NCBI GenBank assembly: GCA_022828595.1
Contig: JAKGHH010000007.1
Span: 39,184,356 to 39,248,355, forward strand
Direction of reading: 5' to 3'
Length of the DNA: 64,000 nucleotides
From: Nelumbo lutea
Lineage: Eukaryota > Streptophyta > Magnoliopsida > Proteales > Nelumbonaceae
Positions 58,164 to 64,000 of the stretch are shown piece after piece. The first letter of the stretch is position 1; every line of letters starts with the position of its first letter. The notes under the pieces are model-generated. The model saw nothing but the letters and a program-made list of their open reading frames with translations. It did not search any database and was not told where the DNA came from. The position numbers and the translations under genes were made by a program.

Positions 58164-59962
58164 TGTTAGACAATGTATGCCCTTAGCTCTAATCAGAATT
58201 GTACATAAACATTTATTTGTAAATGAATAAAGTACATTGTTGTTTCATTTTAATGTTGGTATGTTTCTGTGTGTTACCCCTTAAATTGGACACTTAAGAG
58301 ACTTACATTAATTTAAAATATTTTCAACCATTGGATAGATTTGGGGAGTTTGTCCTGACAAGGCTGACACTAGTGTGTTGCTAAGGAGTTGGTGTAACTT
58401 GTCTCATTTGTTAGGGTTAGATCCTAAGCACAACTAGTGGATGTTTATTAGAAGCACTGAACCCGGATCAATTTCCGGTTATGCCTTGGACCTTGGAAAT
58501 AGATGCACAAAACTGGAAAATTACATATAGCCCCAGACTTGATTATGGTACTACATTAAGTGTTGGATTGGGCTATCTTTGATATGCCAACCAGTGAGAT
58601 CCATCAAGAGTCAAATACCTAGGTATGTTGGGGCAGTCCAAGAATTTATCTGAGTGGGTGATCATAGTGATAGGATCGGCCCATTTATCAAGCAAAGTGA
58701 ATTTCAGGGTTTACACTCTCTCTGATGGAAACATAAACTATTAGTAGTGGATTTCATCTATGTTTGAAATCTGATTTTGCAAAATATATTTATATGTTAC
58801 ATACTACTATTTTATGAAAAATGTTTGCAAAAGGTTTTAATCTCGGAATCCATATGAGTAGAGTGTGGCTCTGCACCTTGCAGCCAGGGGAGAGGTCCTT
58901 CCCTGTCTAGTAGTGTATTGATCATTATGGGTTGAGAGATTAAGTGTAAGAGACCATTACATGACTAATTACCTGATAGGCTTAGTCTTACATGAGTCCA
59001 TTATCCTTGGATCTTCATAGGGTGGTTGAATTCAATGATCATTTAGGGGTAAATGTTGGGCCTAAATTGGATCAATGCTGATTAGGACAAGGGTTCACTA
59101 TCCTAGGTAGTGAATTCGGCCTAGTCTTTTTCAAAGGTTGGGCCGAACCCATGTGACCTTATGTGAGATCATTGTGGGGTCCCACACCATACAATATCAG
59201 GCCTAAAGTGGTCATGCAACACCTTGGGCTGTGAACCTATGAAGTAGATGGGCCTAAGGCCCATAATTAATAAGATTAAGTAAGCTATCACATGACAACG
59301 TGCTCTATGTTGACTATAGGTTTGGTAATGCGTATGGAACACCTATCCTCTTAAGATGATAATTCTTATCTCTTAATAGAGTTTAGATCCAAATCATATT
59401 TGGATAATCTCCTAATTTGATTAGGAGAATGCTCCATAAGGAGATAAAAGAAGAAGAGGGTGAAGAAGACTAGAACACCTTTCTCTCTTACTCTTTCCTC
59501 TCCTCTTTGTCTCCCAAGAAACCCTATCACAACCTAGGCTTTCAAGAACTGATTTTTTATCAGTTTTTCTTCTAGTCTTTAAAAGAAAAACATTGAAGAA
59601 AATTAGGCTCACTTACCTCATTCGATTTAAGTAAGTTGGATCGCAACTTTGTGGAAAACAATGTTGCTAAACTGGCTTCACCTACACACTATGCCATCTT
59701 CAGTGGAAGCTAGTTTTAGGACTGATTTGAGCGTGAACTTTCACCTTGGGATCTGTGCTTGTGGCATCCGTATCATATATAATTTCTCTTTTTGATTTGG
59801 TTTCAAATCTGGTTTGGTCCAATGTAAGATCGATTTAGAAATTTTAGTTTTCAAATTCACTAGGAAATCAATTCACGCAAGGGTTAGAAAAATTTTTGAA
59901 ATTTTGCCCATTCATCTAGCATGGTTCGACCACCATATGATGGATTCTAAGCCATTCAAACA
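58164..59962 (+). mobile_element. solo LTR of the Copia element family
   Basis: It starts TGTTAGACA and ends TTCAAACA, giving TG...CA over 1799 bp. It aligns over its whole length with 60189-62119 (for example TATGCCCTTAGC, AAACTGGAAAATTACA, TGAGTGGGTGATCATAGTGA, CACTCTCTCTGATGGAAAC). The flanks GATTC (58159-58163) and GATTT (59963-59967) agree at 4 of 5 positions, as expected for a target duplication. No primer site follows, so it is a solo LTR left by recombination. Confidence 0.85.
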
Positions 59963-59967
59963 GATTT

Positions 59968-60188
59968 CTCTTAATTATATGTTTTGAATCATCACTTTAT
60001 ATTGAATGATGTGTCACATGTTCCTTCAATTTCTAAAAATTCGTTATCTATTAGCAAGTTTGCAAGTGACAATGATCTCTATTTTTAGTTTCATGGTACC
60101 TATTTTCTCTTAAAAGATTATATGGGGAGAACAATACTGTGAAGAACCAGTAGAGATAGACTTTATAGCTTTTCAAGTAGATGCATGG
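59968..60188. other. noncoding spacer
   Basis: A spacer of about 220 bp between two related LTRs. No feature is supported. Confidence 0.4.
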
Positions 60189-62119
60189 TGTTAGACAGTT
60201 TTGTATGCCCTTAGCTTCAATCTGATTTGATGTACTTTTATTATTTAGTGGAAATAAATAAAGTGCATGTTTGATTCATGTTGTTTGGTTTAATTCTGTG
60301 TAAAACCCTAAAACTGGACATTTATAGAGACTCAAGTTAGTTTTAAATGTTCACAGCCGTTGGATAAGTCTAGGGAGATTTATCCTGCTAAGGCTGATAC
60401 TGGTGTGCCACCAAGTGTTAGGATGGCCTGTCTCATCCATCAGGGTAAGACCCGAGGCACATGCAGTATGGGATTACTTGAATCCTTGAACCGGACCAGA
60501 TTTCCAGTATTGCCCTGGACCTTGGAGATAGATGGGCAAAACTGGAAAATTACACCTGACCCCTAGACTCGATTATGACATTTCACTAGGTGTTGGATCA
60601 GGCTGCCTTTGATATGCCATTCAGTGAGATCCTTATCGGGGATCAAAACCTGGGTATGTTGGGGCAGTTTGAGAATTCATCTGAGTGGGTGATCATAGTG
60701 ACAGAATCAGCCACTTTGTCGGACAAAGGGTAATGATCGGGAATGCACTCTCTCTGATGGAAACCAAACTGCCGGCAGTTGATTTCAATCATTGGAATTT
60801 TGTTTTGCAAAATTAATATATTTATATATATATATATATGTACGGTTTCGAATTATTTGCAAATGGTTTTAATTCTCGGGATCCATTTGAGAGGAGAGTG
60901 CGGCACTGTTCCTTGCAGCCGAGGGAGAGGTCCTCTCTTGTCGGGCAGTGCTTGATCATTAAGGGCTGAGAGGTTAAGTGTAAGACCATTGAGGATAATA
61001 CCTGATGGGCTAATCTTGCATCTGCCCACAGTCCCTGGGTTTTTATAAGATGGCTTGGCCCAGGGACCACTTAATGTAAGTGTTGGGCCCATAGGGTCCA
61101 TACGATGGACTCAAGGGGTTCATTGAGTTTTTCAGTGAATTCGACTGGGCCTTGTATTAAAGGCTGGCCGAACCCATGTGACTGGTGTGTAGATCAATGC
61201 TTGGGTCCCACGCCATACAAAGAAGCCCAACTGGGCAGCAGATTGGAAAGTAATTAGACACTGAACACTTAATGGGGCAAAAGCCCATTTCGAGGTGGGC
61301 TGATATGATCACCCATCCATGGGGCGAATTTGAGATTAAAGTTAGTAAAAGGATTGGGCCTTTTAGCCTTATCCACTCTTAGAGACCAAATTCAAATTAG
61401 ATTTGAATCTGGTAACCTCCTGATAAGATCAGGAGTAAGCTAACTCTATCTGCGGAAAGGATTAAGATTATCCCCTATCCAAATACTGATTTGGATTGGG
61501 ATAACTCCTAAAAAGGAGGTTTCTTAATCAAGAAGAAAGGAGGAGATTTTGAACCACCTTGAAGAGGTATAGGATATCTCCTGCGAATTCAGATCAGAAT
61601 TCATTCATACTCTCCAGAAAAACAGAAAAAGCAGTTCAGCCTTTTTCGTTTTGGAGATCTCCTCCTGCCGCCGCCATCTGCCATTGCAAGATTAGATCCT
61701 TGCAGAGAAGAAAGTCAAGAAATCTGTTCTTGACATCAGTCTTGCAAGAAAGACTGAAAAGGATTCAGTGTTTAGTACTTCTAGAGGATTCTTGTGAAGG
61801 ATCCAGTGTGTAGGACGCACCCTGCTGGTTCTGTTCCATTCACAGCTGTGTCATCTTCAGCAGGAACGGATCTTGGAGCATTTTTTGGGCGTGAACACCA
61901 ACTTTGGGAGATACTGCTTCTCCAGATCAGGTATATTCCTCCCATTTATCTTTTGGTACAGATCTGCTTTGATTATGGTTCAAGTAGGATCCTTGAATAT
62001 TGTATTCTAAATTTAGGGAATATGATTCCCAGTTGAGAGAAGGTAGGAAATTTTTGAAATTCGCCCACCCATTCCGCAACCTTTATGGCGTCCATTAGAT
62101 GGATCCTACCATTCTTTCA
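60189..62119 (+). mobile_element. 5' LTR of a Copia element running off the window
   Basis: A 1931-bp LTR from TGTTAGACAG to CATTCTTTCA (TG...CA), followed one base later by a perfect initiator-Met primer site at 62121. Homologous to the solo LTR at 58164-59962 but with many indels, so the two are not from one recent event. A (TA)n run lies at 60828-60839. Open frames inside it (60360-60566, 60822-61101, 61559-62036) are LTR sequence. Confidence 0.88.
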
Positions 62120-62120
62120 G

Positions 62121-62133
62121 TGGTATCAGAGCC
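62121..62133 (+). other. primer-binding site of the Copia element
   Basis: TGGTATCAGAGCC, the complement of initiator-Met tRNA, lies one base after the LTR end. It fixes the element's orientation as plus. Confidence 0.9.
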
Positions 62134-63911
62134 GCAGGTTCGAATCTTGAACCAAAAGAAAATCAGATCTGACCCTACGCAGATGGATAGAAGGTGTTCT
62201 TTCAGGATTTGCGCAGATAGTTTTCTTTATTTCAAGAAACTGTTTCTTGTTTAGGGCGATTGATCTGAAATTGATTTTTTTAAATCCAAAATTTATTTAG
62301 AATTGTTCTTTATTTATTTTGATTTAATGGACTGTTCGAACCTGGAGATCACAGTGCAGATTTGGCACAGATAGTCTGCGCATCCTTTTTTTTTTCTTTC
62401 TATTTATTTATATTCGGTTTGTAAATAATTTTTTTTATTTTAGACTGAATGTATAGTATTTGATCAAGAATGTAATTAATAGAAATAGGATTTCTGTTAT
62501 TTTTTTTCTTGATTAAAGAAGAAGGAAGAAGAAGGCGGCGCTGGAGGTTTGCAGTTGGAGAAATCGTTTTCTGCGATTTGCAGTTTGTGAAACTGCAACC
62601 CTTGTGATTAACCTCTGTTTTGCAGGTGGTGCGAACAGTCCATAGTTTGATTTGTGATTGTTTGAAATCAAAATTATTAATTTCAGATCTTTCATGAATT
62701 AATTCTTGAATTGAAAATTAGTTTTGGATCCTCTCGGACTAGATTGGACCAAAACTGTTTGGACCGAATCTGGGGTTCGATAGGGACTGTTTTCAGTCTG
62801 TATTTCTCACACTTTCTGTTCCAAATCTGATGTTCAATTACAAGGATTAATTCGGCCCACCTGTAAAACCCAGTTTTAAAGGGTTAAAACTGCAAAAGGC
62901 CCATTACTGTGAGATAAGCTGTATGGGCCGAACTGCTATCTGCGATTCAGCCCATACACCTAGTAGTCATTAATTGTTAATGACTTAGTTTTTAAATGGG
63001 CTATTCAATGGGCTTTACAGCAGTTAATTGATTGGATCAATTCCTCCTTTACATGTGATGTTTGGATGTTTGATGTGCTGCGACCATGGGCCATAAGTAC
63101 TTGGCCCATGAAGACTCGTTAGTGGCTCTTGCGCACACCATGGCTGAATGCACATCATTGCCATGATGTCCTTCAAGGTCATTGGATGACCCCTCTTTGC
63201 TTGGTGGGCCCCACAACCCTGAAAAGGGTTGCGTACGGAACCCCTAGCCGATTAAGGCCCACCAGAAATCTGACTTTATGAAAGTCAGTGGGAGCCACTC
63301 TGGTTTGACCTAAATTAAAACTAGGGCGTTTTTGTTCCCTCCAGCAAATATGAATGCATGTGATAGGGAGACCCATATGATGGACTCTCTAAAGGCCTTC
63401 CGTCATTAGCACAATGATGGGTCCTTCAGTAATGAGGAAACGCACCATGAAATTAGGCTATCCATTTGCTGTTGGATCTATTAGAGTGTTTCATAAGATG
63501 ATATGGGCGTCATAGACCGATGTGGGAGGGGCTTCACCAGAAAATGGGAACTCTCTCACGGTACCTTGGCGTAACCTGAATATGATGGGTAAGCACTCAC
63601 TGGACAGAAAGGTTTACCTGAAAACGGCTCTGAACCTTGTCTGATAGAGGCCAAAGGGAAACTCATTTGATGAGTGGATATGATCCGTCACAGAAAGGTG
63701 GTGAGGTTATGCAGCTGAAACAGTTGGCTTCACGCACCCCATGTGATTTCCCACATTTACAAAGACATTTCGTCGTCTTCGTCACTGAGAAAGGAGGGAA
63801 ATCTCAGAGATGAACAAATGGGAATGGAACATAGATTAAAAGCCATATCTATGTAGGTAACATGAATCAAACTAAGGTTGTGGACTAATGATTTTGCTAT
63901 TTTATCAGAAA
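62134..63911 (+). other. long leader of the Copia element
   Basis: About 1.78 kb between the primer site and the gag start, with no supported open frame. This is long for an element of this type. It includes T-rich runs near 62389-62440 and GC-richer stretches at 63060-63300. Part could be a secondary insertion or an alternative leader; no TIRs were spotted. Confidence 0.6.
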
Positions 63912-64000
63912 ATGGCAAACGGTCAATTTGCAAAGCTTCTAGACAATAACAAGCTAAAGGGACCAAACTATGCCGACTGGTACATAAATCTTATGCTGGT
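63912..64000 (+). CDS. Copia gag, N-terminal 29 codons, truncated by window end
   Basis: The frame from ATG at 63912 is open to the window edge. It contains LLDNNKLKGPNYADWYINL, matching the start of Copia-type gag polyproteins (Leu-x-Gly-x-Asn-Tyr-x-x-Trp). Gag forms the particle that packages element RNA. Together with the LTR and primer site it shows an at least 5'-complete element. Whether the rest is intact cannot be seen. Confidence 0.75.
   Translation, partial: MANGQFAKLLDNNKLKGPNYADWYINLML

Noticed and set aside
62121..62155. tRNA-like GGTTCGAATC word
   Set aside because: It follows the retroelement primer site and lacks the rest of a tRNA fold.

Overview
This window looks like repeat-rich nuclear DNA from a flowering plant, probably a dicot-type or magnoliid-type woody species; the sequence does not fix the genus. 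The evidence is one plant receptor-like cytoplasmic kinase gene with spliceosomal introns and a (CT)n-rich leader, Ty3/gypsy and Copia retrotransposons with initiator-Met-type primer sites, L1-type LINE ends, and many Tourist, hAT and Mutator-like short inverted-repeat elements. No bacterial features, CRISPR arrays, rRNA or tRNA genes were seen.

Only one ordinary protein-coding gene is supported. It is a CRPK1-like serine/threonine kinase on the + strand: a noncoding leader exon ends at 37883, a roughly 3-kb leader intron follows, and six coding exons run from 40942 to 45852. Spliced by hand they give 1170 nt, or 389 residues, with every catalytic kinase motif present. Its introns contain two LINE remnants in opposite orientations and two local tandem duplications.

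Layout. 1-10 kb: noncoding, AT-rich, with foldback elements and short tandem duplications. 10.3-13.9 kb: the 5' part of a minus-strand Ty3 element (LTR, primer site, gag, protease, start of RT), its LTR split by a 694-bp foldback element. 15.2-18.2 kb: Tourist-like MITEs, a 53-bp-arm hairpin, and a 1.1-kb element with terminal inverted repeats of about 104 bp and a perfect 9-bp target duplication, which encloses an LTR-like fragment. 19-24 kb: a decayed plus-strand Tat-like Ty3 element (LTR, primer-site region, gag end and protease), then noncoding repeat arrays including a minisatellite of 30-bp and 20-bp units. 24-37 kb: intergenic DNA with three related Helitron-like copies and several MITEs. 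37.5-46 kb: the kinase gene. 46-54 kb: foldback elements, several with readable target duplications. 54.1-57 kb: a decayed minus-strand Tat-like pol. 57.2-57.9 kb: part of a second LTR of the 12-14 kb family. 58.2-60 kb: a solo Copia LTR. 60.2 kb to the end: a Copia element with complete 5' LTR, primer site, long leader and the first codons of gag, running off the window.

I found no undescribed multi-gene system. The best leads are the 16.3-kb hairpin, the long-TIR element at 17.1-18.2 kb, the set of foldback elements with 9-bp or 8-bp target duplications, the two-unit minisatellite, the hairpin modules at 22.2-22.7 kb, and the dispersed Helitron-like copies that share a small open frame. Coordinates, splicing and alignments were read by eye; no search was run.
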